The notes under the pieces were generated by a model, which did no database searches, was not told where the DNA came from, and saw nothing but the letters and a program-made list of their open reading frames with translations. DNA of 64,000 nucleotides from contig JAHCKM010000005.1 in the NCBI GenBank assembly GCA_026125795.1, forward strand, positions 62,001 to 126,000, in the 5' to 3' direction. Each line of letters begins with the position of its first letter. Position 1 is the stretch's first letter. This document shows positions 1 to 7,818 of this stretch, one piece after another. Origin of the DNA: Burkholderiaceae bacterium (GTDB taxonomy: Bacteria > Pseudomonadota > Gammaproteobacteria > Burkholderiales > Burkholderiaceae_C). A program made the position numbers and the translations under genes.

Positions 1-1
1 G

Positions 2-502
2 TCGGTGGCCGACTGCCTGCAGGTGCTGGCGCGCAGCGAGCATGCAGCCGAGGATCGCGCGACCTTTGCGCTCGCGCAGCTGGCCTTCTGGCTGATGGCC
101 GCCACCGATGGTCACGCGAAGAACTTTTCAATCCACCACCACCGCGGCGGCCGCTTTGCGCTCACCCCGCTCTACGACGTGCTGTCGGCCTGGCCCATCA
201 TCGGCAACGGGCCCAACCACATCGCTTACCAGCGCGCGAAGCTCGCGATGGCCATTCGCGGCGAGAAGAACGTGCACTATGGGTTGCGCGACATCCAGAC
301 GCGTCACTGGCAGCGCCTGGCGCAGCTCTGCGGGCCTGATGTATGGGCGCGCATGCAAGCGCTGGTCGCGGTGGTGGACGTTGCGCTGGCCCAAGTGGAA
401 GGCGAGCTGCCCAAAGACTTTCCGCCGCGCGTGTGGGGCGCCATCGCCAAAGGCATGCGTCAGCAGGCGCGCCGGTTCGAGGCCGGCGTGGCAAGCGCAT
501 AA
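2..502 (+). CDS. HipA-like kinase, C-terminal part (5' end outside window)
   Basis: The frame is open at the left edge, so only about 166 C-terminal residues are present. They contain the HipA catalytic loop TDGHAKN (catalytic Asp plus the Lys-Asn pair) and the following PLYDVLS metal-binding Asp segment. In the family these form a Ser/Thr protein kinase that acts as the toxin of HipBA-type toxin-antitoxin or persistence modules. A cognate HipB would be expected upstream, outside the window. The downstream oxidoreductase starts 31 nt after the stop and is probably unrelated in function. Family assignment is good; toxin activity is inferred. Confidence 0.8.
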   Translation, partial: SVADCLQVLARSEHAAEDRATFALAQLAFWLMAATDGHAKNFSIHHHRGGRFALTPLYDVLSAWPIIGNGPNHIAYQRAKLAMAIRGEKNVHYGLRDIQTRHWQRLAQLCGPDVWARMQALVAVVDVALAQVEGELPKDFPPRVWGAIAKGMRQQARRFEAGVASA

Positions 503-533
503 CATCAACGCGATCCCGCACCCGGAGCCCACG

Positions 534-1694
534 ATGACCCTCCCCACCCCTCAGCGCGGCCTGCAGATGCGCTCTTTGATCACGCCCACGGGCGAGCTCG
601 AGCTCGCACTGCACAGCGTGGACGTGGTGCCGCCCAAGCCCACCGAGGTGGTGGTGCGCGTGGAGGCGGCGCCGATCAACCCGTCGGACATCGGGCTGTT
701 GTTCGGTGCCGCCGACGTGGACAACACCTTGGCCGTGACCGGCACCGGAGCGCAGGCCAAGGCCACCGCGCGCGTGCCCGAGCGCCTGATGCGCGCGATG
801 GCCGGCCGCGTGGGCCAGGCCCTGCCGTGCGGCAATGAAGGCGCCGGCGTGGTGGTGGCCGCGGGCACCTCGCCCGCCGCGCAGGCGCTGGTGGGCAAGA
901 CGGTGGCGATGCTCGGCGGCGCCATGTATGCGCAGTACCGCACCATCGGCGAAGACCAGTGCCTGGTGCTGCCGCCCGGCACCCGGCCGGCCGAAGGCGC
1001 GTCGTGCTTCGTGAACCCGCTCACCGCGCTCGGCATGGTGGAGACGATGCGCCGCGAGGGCCACAAGGCGCTGGTGCACACCGCCGCGGCGAGCAACCTG
1101 GGGCAGATGCTCAACCGCATCTGCCTCGCCGACGGTGTGCCGCTGGTGAACATCGTGCGCAAGCCCGAGCAGGCCGATCTGCTGCGCAAGGCCGGCGCCC
1201 GATACGTTTGCGACTCGAGCGCGCCGAGTTTCCTGAGCGACCTGACCGAGGCGCTCAAGGCCACCGGCGCCACCATCGCGTTTGACGCCACCGGCGGCGG
1301 CAAGCTGGCCGGGCAGATCCTCGGCTGCATGGAGGCCGCGCTGCTGAGCCAGGCCAAGGATTACAGCCGCTACGGCTCCACCACGCACAAGCAGGTGTAC
1401 CTGTACGGCGGCCTCGACACCGGCCCCACCGAGTTCCATCGCAACTTCGGCATGGCCTGGGGCATCGGCGGCTGGCTGCTGATGCCGTTTCTCGCCAAGG
1501 TGGGCCCGCAAGCGGCGCAAGCGCTCAAGCAGCGCGTGGCCAACGAGCTGAAGACCACCTTCGCCAGCCACTACACGCGCGAGGTCTCGCTGCCCGAGGC
1601 GCTGCAGCGCGACGTGATCCTGGGCTACTGGAAACGGGCCACGGGGGAGAAGTACTTGATCAACCCGAGCCGAGGGCTGGCGCCGGCCAGTTGA
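534..1694 (+). CDS. MDR-superfamily NAD(P)H-dependent oxidoreductase
   Basis: The 386-residue protein has the GroES-like N-terminal fold (VEAAPINPSD near residues 42-51, GNEGAG near 98-103) and a Rossmann half around residues 180-310 (VHTAAASNLGQ, AFDATGGG) typical of quinone-oxidoreductase-like medium-chain dehydrogenases. I do not see the catalytic Cys/His set or the structural four-Cys lobe of zinc alcohol dehydrogenases, so a zinc-independent NADPH reductase is more likely. The ATG at 534 was chosen because the family N-terminus begins just after it; the frame is open further upstream through the hipA-like gene but has no homology there. Substrate unknown. Confidence 0.8.
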   Translation: MTLPTPQRGLQMRSLITPTGELELALHSVDVVPPKPTEVVVRVEAAPINPSDIGLLFGAADVDNTLAVTGTGAQAKATARVPERLMRAMAGRVGQALPCGNEGAGVVVAAGTSPAAQALVGKTVAMLGGAMYAQYRTIGEDQCLVLPPGTRPAEGASCFVNPLTALGMVETMRREGHKALVHTAAASNLGQMLNRICLADGVPLVNIVRKPEQADLLRKAGARYVCDSSAPSFLSDLTEALKATGATIAFDATGGGKLAGQILGCMEAALLSQAKDYSRYGSTTHKQVYLYGGLDTGPTEFHRNFGMAWGIGGWLLMPFLAKVGPQAAQALKQRVANELKTTFASHYTREVSLPEALQRDVILGYWKRATGEKYLINPSRGLAPAS

Positions 1695-1704
1695 TCCTGT
1701 CGAC

Positions 1705-1739
1705 CATGAAATTCCCGCTCTGGATGCGGGAACTTCATG
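1705..1739. repeat. Near-perfect stem-loop upstream of the DUF423 gene
   Basis: Arms CATGAAATTCCCGC and GCGGGAACTTCATG (14 nt, one mismatch) flank a 7-nt loop. It sits 11 nt before the ATG of the DUF423 gene and just after the oxidoreductase stop, so it could be an intercistronic terminator or processing site. The outer arm CATGAAATTC recurs in the dyad at 7763-7797. Confidence 0.6.
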
Positions 1740-1750
1740 GGACTCCCACC

Positions 1751-2134
1751 ATGATCGATCGCGTGTTCTTCAGCCTCGGCTGCGTTCTGGGCTTCACCGG
1801 CGTGGGGCTCGGCGCCTTCGGCGCGCACGCGTTGAAGGCGCGCCTCGCGCCCGAGCATCTCGCTACCTTTGAGGTGGGCGTGCGTTACCAGCTGATCCAC
1901 GCGCTCGCGCTGCTCGCGGTGGCCTGGGCGTGTGCGCATTGGCCGGGCCGGCTCGCGCCCGCGAGCGGCTGGCTGTTCGTGACCGGCACGCTGTTGTTCT
2001 CGGGCAGCCTCTACGCGATCACGCTCGGCGGCGTGCGCGGCCTGGGCCTCGTCACGCCACTGGGCGGCGTGGCGTTGCTGCTAGGCTGGCTGTGCCTGCT
2101 GGCAGCGCCGTGGAGCCCGCGCCGCGATCGTTGA
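1751..2134 (+). CDS. DUF423 family integral membrane protein
   Basis: A 127-residue hydrophobic protein with about four predicted membrane helices. It shows the DUF423/YgdD signature: the GVGLGAFGAHALK segment near the first helix, YQLIHALALL in the middle and LGGVRGLGLVTPLGG before the last helix. Length matches the family (about 120-130 residues). Function of the family is unknown; it is a small inner-membrane protein. The ATG at 1751 puts MIDRVFF directly before helix 1. Its 3' end overlaps an opposing small exported ORF. Confidence 0.85.
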   Translation: MIDRVFFSLGCVLGFTGVGLGAFGAHALKARLAPEHLATFEVGVRYQLIHALALLAVAWACAHWPGRLAPASGWLFVTGTLLFSGSLYAITLGGVRGLGLVTPLGGVALLLGWLCLLAAPWSPRRDR

Positions 2135-2264
2135 GCGGCACCGCGCCGATCGGCCCCGCGGCCGGCGCCGTCTCGGGTGCGCGCGGCTGCGAGAAGGCGC
2201 TGTCGACAAAGATGAACGTGGCGGCGATCAGGGCCGCGATCGAGGCGGTGCGTTGAAGTGACAT
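2052..2264 (-). CDS. Small putative exported protein overlapping the DUF423 gene
   Basis: A 70-residue ORF with a convincing Sec signal peptide (MSLQRTASIAALIAATFIF then cleavage after DSAFS or so) and a low-complexity Pro/Ala-rich remainder. A GGAGG ribosome site lies 5 nt before the ATG on the minus strand. Its last 83 nt are antisense to the end of the DUF423 gene, which is unusual and lowers confidence. I recognise no family. It may be a genuine small periplasmic protein, or a spurious reading supported only by the leader and ribosome site. Confidence 0.4.
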   Translation of the reverse strand: MSLQRTASIAALIAATFIFVDSAFSQPRAPETAPAAGPIGAVPLNDRGAGSTALPAGTASLAATPRRPVA

Positions 2265-2381
2265 GCATGCCTCCACCAGGCAAAGATCCAATGGCGGCAC
2301 GTTAAGGCCCGGCCTGCAGAACACCCTTGCGGTTTGTCAAACCAGCGTCGGCGGCACACCGGCTGGGCACAGAATGCCGGT

Positions 2382-4016
2382 GTGGCCACATCCCCCATCA
2401 CTTTCACCGAGCGCGCCGCCGTCAGCGCCGCCCGCGGCATGGTCACCTGCCCGCACGCACGCGCCAGCCAGGCCGGCGTTGACGTGCTCGAAGCCGGCGG
2501 CTCCGCGGTGGACGCGGCCATCGCCGCCAGCAGCACGCTGGCGGTGATCTACCCGCACATGACCGGCCTGGGCGGCGACGCGTTCTGGCTGATCCACGAC
2601 GCGGCCACCGGCAAGGTGCGTTTTCTCGATGGCGGCGGCCGCGCCGCGGCGAGCGCCAGCGCGGCGTGGTTCAGTGCGCACGGACACGCCGAGATCCCGT
2701 TTCGCGGCGTGCTGCCGGCCACGCTCACCACGCCCGGCGCGGTGGCGAGCTGGTGCGAGGCGCACCGCGCCTATGGCCGCCTGCCGCTGCAGCAAGACCT
2801 GGCCGCGGCCACCGCGTATGCGCGCGAGGGCTTTCCGGTGAGCGAGCGGCTCGCGCGCTGGCTTCAAGACACCGCGCCCGAGCTGGCGCCGCACGCCGAG
2901 AGCGCCGCGATCTTCCTGCCCGGAGGCAGGGCGCCCGCTGCCGGCAGCACGCTGAAGAACCCCGACCTCGCGCGCACGCTCGATGCGCTGGCGGCGGATG
3001 GCCACGCCGGCTTCTACGCCGGCGAGGTGGCGCGCGAGATGGCGCGCTTTGCGCGCGCGCAAGGCGGCTTCTTCACCGAGGCCGACCTCGCCGTGCAGAG
3101 CGCGCACTGGGGCGAGCCGATCAGCGGCACCTACCGCGGCATCACCATTCACGAGACGCCGGCGCCGACGCAAGGCTTCACCGTGCTGGAGATGCTCAAC
3201 CTGCTCGAGCCGTTTGAGCTGCACCGCATCAAGCCCGGCGGTGCCGAGCTCGTGCACCTGATGGTGCAGGCCAAGCAGATCGCATATCACGACCGCGACT
3301 GCCACCTGGCCGACCCGCGCTTCGTGCCCGTGCCGATGGAGCGACTCATCTCCAAGGCCTATGCCGACGAGCGCCGCGCGCTGGTGGACCCGGCGCGTGC
3401 GCTGCCGTGGGACCGCGTGCCATCGCACGGCAGCCTGCGCGGCGACACCGTGTTCATTGGCGCGGTGGACGCACAAGGCAACGCCGCCGCGCTGATCAAC
3501 TCGCTGTACGGCGTGTTCGGCTCGTGCGTGACGGCCGGCGCCACCGGCGTGGTGCTGCAGAACCGCGCGGCGTACTTCTCGCTCGACCCGGCGCACCCCA
3601 ACTGCGTGCGCCCGGGCAAGACGCCGCTGCACACGCTGATCGCGTCGCTGGCGTTCAAAGAGGAGAAGCTGTGGGCGGTGCTCGGCTGCATGGGCGCCGA
3701 CGGCCAGCCGCAGATCCATGCGCAGGCCTACGTGGCCATGATCGACCACGGCCTCGACATCCAGCAGGCGGTGCAGGCGCCGCGCTGGCTCTCAGGCCGC
3801 TTTGCGCTCGGCGAGGCGCGCGACACGCTGCACATCGAGGCGCGCTTTGCGCCCGAGGCCATTGCCGAGCTGCAGCGCCGCGGACACCTGATCGACCGCT
3901 GGGGCGAGTGGAACGAGCTCGCCGGGCACGCGCACGGCATCACGATCGATCCACACACCGGCACGCGCCACGGCGGCAGCGACCCGCGCAGCGACGGCGC
4001 GGCGATCGGCCACTGA
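2382..4016 (+). CDS. Gamma-glutamyltransferase family protein (Ntn hydrolase)
   Basis: About 544 residues spanning both subunits of the family. The N-terminal half has HARASQAGVDVLEAGGSAVDAAIA and GLGGDAFW; the predicted autocleavage/nucleophile Thr is in GDTVFIGAVD (codon near 3447), followed by the small-subunit pattern with a C-terminal GITIDPHTG...GGSDPRSDGAAIG. No signal peptide is visible, so it is probably cytoplasmic, unlike E. coli Ggt. The GTG at 2382 gives MATSPITFTER; a TTG at 2334 would add 16 residues without a ribosome site. The terminal 47 codons have a diverged copy at 8983-9123. Confidence 0.85.
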   Translation: MATSPITFTERAAVSAARGMVTCPHARASQAGVDVLEAGGSAVDAAIAASSTLAVIYPHMTGLGGDAFWLIHDAATGKVRFLDGGGRAAASASAAWFSAHGHAEIPFRGVLPATLTTPGAVASWCEAHRAYGRLPLQQDLAAATAYAREGFPVSERLARWLQDTAPELAPHAESAAIFLPGGRAPAAGSTLKNPDLARTLDALAADGHAGFYAGEVAREMARFARAQGGFFTEADLAVQSAHWGEPISGTYRGITIHETPAPTQGFTVLEMLNLLEPFELHRIKPGGAELVHLMVQAKQIAYHDRDCHLADPRFVPVPMERLISKAYADERRALVDPARALPWDRVPSHGSLRGDTVFIGAVDAQGNAAALINSLYGVFGSCVTAGATGVVLQNRAAYFSLDPAHPNCVRPGKTPLHTLIASLAFKEEKLWAVLGCMGADGQPQIHAQAYVAMIDHGLDIQQAVQAPRWLSGRFALGEARDTLHIEARFAPEAIAELQRRGHLIDRWGEWNELAGHAHGITIDPHTGTRHGGSDPRSDGAAIGH

Positions 4017-4040
4017 AACCCAAGCACACCGGAGGTAAAC

Positions 4041-4250
4041 ATGCCCAACAGTTTCATCAAGCTGACACACGTGATCTCGAGCAGCCGCCAACCGATCGCG
4101 GTGAACGCGCGGCTGGTGATGGCCGTGAAGGAGAAGGGCGCCAACGGCGCGGAGATCTTCTTTGACGCCGAGCGGGGCATGCACGTCAACGAGTCGATGG
4201 ACGAGGTGGTGCGCCGGCTGGAAGAAGCGCTGCAACGGCCCGTGTCATGA
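4041..4250 (+). CDS. FlbD-like small protein
   Basis: A 69-residue protein (FIKLTHVISS, an internal VNARLVMAV, then VNESMDEVVRRLEEAL) that follows the layout of FlbD/swarming-motility-type small proteins: short beta strands, then a helical VxESxDEVxxxL end. No flagellar gene is in the window, so a flagellar role is not implied. A GGAGG ribosome site lies 6 nt before the ATG. It overlaps sixA by 4 nt (ATGA), so translation is probably coupled. Confidence 0.6.
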   Translation: MPNSFIKLTHVISSSRQPIAVNARLVMAVKEKGANGAEIFFDAERGMHVNESMDEVVRRLEEALQRPVS

Positions 4251-4735
4251 AGACGCTCTATCTGGTGCGCCACGCCAAGGCGAGCCCGGGCAACCCCGCG
4301 CTGCCCGACCGCGAGCGCCCGTTGGACGAGCGCGGCCTGCGCGAGGCGGCCACGATGGGCCAGCGCCTGGCGCAGCGTGGCGTGAGGCCCGATGCAGTGC
4401 TCAGCAGCCCGGCGGCGCGCGCGCTGGCCACCGCGCAGCAACTGGCGCAGGCCATGGGCATCGCGCACGAAGACATCGTGCCGGACGAACGCCTCTACAA
4501 CGCCGCGCCCGACGCACTGCTCGGCGTGCTCCAGGCGCTGGGCCAAGGCCCTGGGCGCGTGATGCTGGTGGGCCACAACCCAGGCCTCACCGAGCTCGCC
4601 AACTACTTTGTGCGCGAGATCACCAACATGCCCACCTGCGCGGTGGCCGAGCTCGCGTTCGACGTGCCGACCTGGGCCGACATCGAAATGGCCAACCCGG
4701 CGCAAACGGTGTTTGACGAGCCTGCCAAGGGCTGA
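4247..4735 (+). CDS. sixA: Phosphohistidine phosphatase SixA-like
   Basis: A 162-residue histidine-phosphatase superfamily protein. The N-terminal LYLVRHAKAS carries the RHA catalytic motif (His about residue 9), and VLSSPAARALATAQ and MLVGHNPGLTEL (second catalytic His) complete the active site. Length matches SixA, which removes phosphate from histidine phosphotransfer domains such as those of ArcB and NPr in enterics. Which phosphoprotein it acts on here is not shown. Coupled by a 4-nt overlap to the FlbD-like gene; it converges on the next gene with 25 nt between stops. Confidence 0.85.
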   Translation: MKTLYLVRHAKASPGNPALPDRERPLDERGLREAATMGQRLAQRGVRPDAVLSSPAARALATAQQLAQAMGIAHEDIVPDERLYNAAPDALLGVLQALGQGPGRVMLVGHNPGLTELANYFVREITNMPTCAVAELAFDVPTWADIEMANPAQTVFDEPAKG

Positions 4736-4760
4736 AGGCCGGCCGCGCACCGCCGCGGCA

Positions 4761-5876
4761 CTAGGCCGCCTCCGCGTGCTCCGCCTGGGCAGCCTGCGCA
4801 CTCCGCGCAGCGGGCACGGCGGGCACGACCGGCACATACCCACGCGTGTCCAACGCCCAGCCTTCGGTGGCCAGCTCGCGCGGCAGCCAGCGGATCTGCC
4901 CGCCCGCCAGGCGCCGCCGCATCGCCTCGCGCACCACGTGCTCGCACTGCGCCTCGGTGAGTCCCGTGGCCAGGCGCTGCCAGCGCCGCAGCACCAGCGG
5001 ATCGGCCCACACGTCTTCCAGCGCACGGCGCAGCGCAGAAGCGTCATCCGAGAAGCCGGCCGCGATGCGCCGCGCCAGCAGCGTGTGCATCAGCCCGCGC
5101 AGCGCGTCACGCGTGTAGGTGCACGGCATCAGGTCGGCCAGTGCCGCGATGCGCTGCGTGTAGCCCTCGCGCGTGAACTGCAAGGTGAGCAGCGCCTGCA
5201 GGCACTGCACCGCGTTGAGCAGGCGCAGCCGCGGCGGCGGCAGCACCAGCATGGGCAGCGCGGCGGCCACCGCGTGCGGCAGCGGCGTGGCGTACGACAT
5301 GAGCACCGCCAGCCGCGCCCACTGCGCGGCGCTGAGCCCGTCGACCTCGCCGAGTGAGCCCGCCTCGATCTGCCGCACGAAGCCCATCGCATCGTCCCAC
5401 GCGTAGTGGGCCTTGGCGACGTTGGCGCGCACGCTCATCACCGCCAGGTTGCCGGCCGCGTAGCCGGCATCGTTGTTCACGCGGTCCACCGACGCGTCCA
5501 GCGGCCCGCCGGTGCCGTGCACCAGCGGCTCGCGCACGATCGGGCACACCGGCACGCTGATGCGGCGCAGCAGCGCCGGCGTGACCTGCAGCGTGCAGAA
5601 CGCGCGGCCGCGCTGCCAGGCGTTGAGGCGCAGCTGCAGCCACTTGCGTACATGCACTGTGGCAGCCCGCGTGCGCGGTCCGAACACGATGCGCCCGGCC
5701 TCCCAGCCCTGGCGCACCGGGCTGCCGGCCTGCAGATGCATCACAGGCGGCGTGAGCCGGTGCTGCGCGTGGTCCCAGCCGATCTCGAAGCCGGTGCCGC
5801 CGGCGTCGGACCAGTCATGGATGACGCGGGCAGGGCGGTTGAACTCCAGCGGCAGGGTGACTTGGACAGCGCTCAT
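4761..5876 (-). CDS. Uncharacterised protein with an HNH-like motif
   Basis: 371 residues, no family I can name with certainty. Residues about 112-160 read CPIVREPL, then DASVDRVNND, then GYAAGNLAVMSVRAN. This closely follows the core of phage-type HNH endonucleases (Cys...SxDRID...GYxxGNVxxxSxRAN), in which the Asp-Arg, Gly-Asn and Arg-Asn residues belong to the beta-beta-alpha metal site. The rest is helical and Leu/Ala/Arg-rich with no visible domain. The ATG at 5876 has no neighbouring partner gene; a GC hairpin lies in its leader. Nuclease activity is an inference from the motif. Confidence 0.6.
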   Translation of the reverse strand: MSAVQVTLPLEFNRPARVIHDWSDAGGTGFEIGWDHAQHRLTPPVMHLQAGSPVRQGWEAGRIVFGPRTRAATVHVRKWLQLRLNAWQRGRAFCTLQVTPALLRRISVPVCPIVREPLVHGTGGPLDASVDRVNNDAGYAAGNLAVMSVRANVAKAHYAWDDAMGFVRQIEAGSLGEVDGLSAAQWARLAVLMSYATPLPHAVAAALPMLVLPPPRLRLLNAVQCLQALLTLQFTREGYTQRIAALADLMPCTYTRDALRGLMHTLLARRIAAGFSDDASALRRALEDVWADPLVLRRWQRLATGLTEAQCEHVVREAMRRRLAGGQIRWLPRELATEGWALDTRGYVPVVPAVPAARSAQAAQAEHAEAA

Positions 5877-5900
5877 GGCAGGCTCCGGGTTGGAAGTGGA

Positions 5901-5920
5901 GCCGGGGGCCGACCCCCGGC
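5901..5920. promoter_or_regulatory. GC-rich hairpin in the leader of the HNH-like gene
   Basis: Perfect 8-nt arms GCCGGGGG and CCCCCGGC around a 4-nt loop, 24 nt upstream of the start of the minus-strand HNH-like gene. It could be a transcript leader hairpin or a protein site; no more can be said. Confidence 0.35.
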
Positions 5921-6019
5921 GTGAGCCGGGACGACCCCGGCGCTGCCAGCATCGGCGGCCGCTGGCTCATGGCGTGAGCCAGATCAAGGCGCCTCAGCGT
6001 GCCGCGGCGAGCCGACCGG

Positions 6020-6048
6020 TTGACGTCACCTGGGCGCAAACGTAGCAT
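6020..6048 (+). promoter_or_regulatory. Predicted sigma-70 promoter of the vapBC-type pair
   Basis: A -35 box TTGACG (6020-6025), a 17-nt spacer and a -10 box TAGCAT (6043-6048) lie immediately upstream of a perfect palindrome and 30 nt before the GTG start of the antitoxin gene. Confidence 0.6.
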
Positions 6049-6067
6049 TCCTTACCGTCAGTAAGGA
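6049..6067. promoter_or_regulatory. Palindromic operator overlapping start site and ribosome site of the vapBC-type pair
   Basis: Arms TCCTTAC and GTAAGGA with a 5-nt centre directly abut the predicted -10 box. The right arm contains the AAGGAG ribosome site (6063-6068). As a DNA site it fits autorepression by the AbrB-type antitoxin; as RNA it could sequester the ribosome site. Confidence 0.6.
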
Positions 6068-6077
6068 GTGCCAGATC

Positions 6078-6350
6078 GTGTCCGCCGCCACGTTGACCAG
6101 CAAGGGGCAGATCACCATTCCGCAGGCCGTGCGCAAGTCGCTGGGTCTGCAGGCCGGCGACCGTGTTGACTTCGTGCCCGACGAGGCGGGTGGCTTTCGC
6201 GTGGTGGCGTTGCGCAAAGACGTGAAGGTGCTGCGCGGCCGCTTTGCCGGGCGTGCCAAGCCTGCCCCGAGCGTGAACGACATGGCGGCTGCGGTGCAGG
6301 CCGAGGCCGCTGCGCGTGACCGTGCCAGCAAGCGGCGGCGCGGCAAGTGA
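6078..6350 (+). CDS. AbrB/MazE-type antitoxin (VapB-like)
   Basis: A 90-residue protein with the swapped-hairpin AbrB/SpoVT DNA-binding fold at residues 3-45 (TLTSKGQITIPQAVRKSLGL, then GDRVDFV), followed by a tail that would wrap the toxin. The basic end RASKRRRGK is notable. GTG start, AAGGAG about 9 nt upstream. Its stop overlaps the start of the PIN toxin gene (GTGA). Expected to bind its own operator at 6049-6067 and to neutralise the toxin. Confidence 0.9.
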   Translation: MSAATLTSKGQITIPQAVRKSLGLQAGDRVDFVPDEAGGFRVVALRKDVKVLRGRFAGRAKPAPSVNDMAAAVQAEAAARDRASKRRRGK

Positions 6351-6742
6351 TCGGGCTCGACACCAATGTGCTGGTGCGCTACCTGGCGCAGGACGAACCG
6401 GCGCAGTCAGCGCGTGCCACCAAGCTGATCGAGCACGAGCTGAGCGAGCGCCAGCCCGGATATATCAGCCTCATCGTGCTGGTGGAGACCTGTTGGGTCT
6501 TGAAGCGCTTGTACGGCGCCACTGCGGCCGAGCTGCGCACCACGGTGCGCGACCTGCTCGATGCACGGCAACTCGCCGTGGAGAGCCGGCAGCTCGTGAC
6601 CCAGGCGCTCGCACGCGTGACAGACGGCGGCAGCGACGTGGCCGATGCGCTGATTGCCGAATGCGCGGTCAACGCCGGCTGCGAGCGCATTGTCACGTTT
6701 GACAAGTCTGCAGCCAAGGTCGGCATGAGCTTTCTGCGTTGA
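6347..6742 (+). CDS. PIN-domain toxin (VapC-like ribonuclease)
   Basis: 131 residues, a single PIN domain. The acidic metal-binding residues can be placed: Asp in GLDTNVLVRY (residue 5), Glu in VLVETCW, Asp in DVADALIAE and Asp in TFDKSA. The family are Mg-dependent ribonucleases that cleave tRNA or rRNA and are inhibited by the partner antitoxin. GTG start coupled by a 4-nt overlap to the AbrB-type gene upstream. Confidence 0.9.
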   Translation: MIGLDTNVLVRYLAQDEPAQSARATKLIEHELSERQPGYISLIVLVETCWVLKRLYGATAAELRTTVRDLLDARQLAVESRQLVTQALARVTDGGSDVADALIAECAVNAGCERIVTFDKSAAKVGMSFLR

Positions 6743-6761
6743 GCCATTACCCAGCCAATCT

Positions 6762-7760
6762 GTGGACCGTACCGAGCGCTTCTACAAGATCGAGATGCTG
6801 ATCCGCAACCGCGGCTGCGTGAGCTTTGCTGCGCTCTTGGAGGAGCTGGGCGTCTCGCCGGCCACGCTGAAGCGTGACCTGGAGTACCTGCGCAGCCGCA
6901 TGGATGCGCCGATCGTCTACGACCGCTTCGCCAACGGCTACAAGTTCGACGCCGCACAGCCCGGCAGCCGCACCCAGGTGCAGCACGAGCTGCCCGGCGT
7001 GTGGTTCAGCGAGCGCGAGATCCACGCGCTGCTCACGATGCACCAGCTGATCCGCGAGCTCGACGAGGGCGGCATGCTGGCGCGCCACCTGCAGCCGCTG
7101 CTGGACAAGCTGCACGGCATGCTCGGCACCAGCGAGCGCGATGCGCAGGAGCTGATGAAGCGCGTGAAGATCATCACCCCGGCGCGGCGCCCGGTGCCGG
7201 GCCGGATCTTCGAGCTGGCCGGCGGCGCGCTGATGCAGCGCCGCCGCCTCGAGATGACGTACTACACCCGCGGCCGCAAGGCCGAGGGCAAGCGCACCGT
7301 GTCACCGCAGCGGCTGGTGCACTACCGCAACACCTGGTACCTCGACGCCTGGTGTCACAAGACCGATGGGTTGCGCCGCTTCTCGCTCGACGCCATCCGC
7401 GACGGCGTGGTGCTCGAGCTCAAGGCCAAGGACGTGGCCATCAAGCAGGTGGAGGCCGAGCTCGACGGCGGCTACGGGATCTTTGCGGGGGCGAAGCAGA
7501 AGAGCCAGTGGGCCACGCTGCGCTTTGCGCCCGAGGCGGCGCAGTGGGTGCGGCACGAGCAGTGGCATCCGGCGCAGGAGGCCAAGATGGAGAGCGACGG
7601 GTCGTTGACGCTGCGGGTGCCGTATGCGGATGCGACGGAGCTGGCGATGGATGTGTTGAGGCACGGCGAGCTGGTGAAGGTGGTGTCGCCGGCCACCTTG
7701 GCCTCGGTGGTCGCCAAGCGGCTGCGGGCGGCAGGGGCGATCTACTCGGCTCAGTCATGA
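6762..7760 (+). CDS. HTH/WYL-domain transcriptional regulator
   Basis: 332 residues: a DeoR-like winged helix-turn-helix at residues 1-60 (FAALLEELGVSPATLKRDLEYL), a linker, a WYL domain at about 140-210 (TVSPQRLVHYRNTWYLDAWC) and a WCX-type C-terminal domain. WYL domains sense nucleic-acid ligands and such regulators often control defence genes. It begins 19 nt after the toxin gene, so may be cotranscribed. GTG start without a clear ribosome site. The last 50 or so codons shift to G-ending codons, unlike the gene body. Its target is not shown; the adjacent ATPase is one candidate. Confidence 0.85.
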   Translation: MDRTERFYKIEMLIRNRGCVSFAALLEELGVSPATLKRDLEYLRSRMDAPIVYDRFANGYKFDAAQPGSRTQVQHELPGVWFSEREIHALLTMHQLIRELDEGGMLARHLQPLLDKLHGMLGTSERDAQELMKRVKIITPARRPVPGRIFELAGGALMQRRRLEMTYYTRGRKAEGKRTVSPQRLVHYRNTWYLDAWCHKTDGLRRFSLDAIRDGVVLELKAKDVAIKQVEAELDGGYGIFAGAKQKSQWATLRFAPEAAQWVRHEQWHPAQEAKMESDGSLTLRVPYADATELAMDVLRHGELVKVVSPATLASVVAKRLRAAGAIYSAQS

Positions 7761-7762
7761 AT

Positions 7763-7797
7763 CATGAAATTCGAACATCACGTATTGGAATTTCATG
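7763..7797. promoter_or_regulatory. Inverted repeat upstream of the DUF4143 ATPase gene
   Basis: Perfect 10-nt arms CATGAAATTC and GAATTTCATG separated by 15 nt, lying 2 nt after the WYL gene stop and ending 21 nt before the preferred ATPase start. An operator for a dimeric regulator is plausible. The arm is shared with the stem-loop at 1705-1739. Confidence 0.5.
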
Positions 7798-7818
7798 TAT
7801 CCTGCCGTACGATGCCGC

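Noticed and set aside
198-1571. Long minus-strand frame opposite the MDR oxidoreductase
   Set aside because: His/Arg/Ala-rich translation with no domain; it mirrors the third-position GC of the real gene.
7795-7818. Upstream ATG for the DUF4143 ATPase
   Set aside because: It sits inside the inverted repeat and adds residues not typical of the family; kept only as an alternative.
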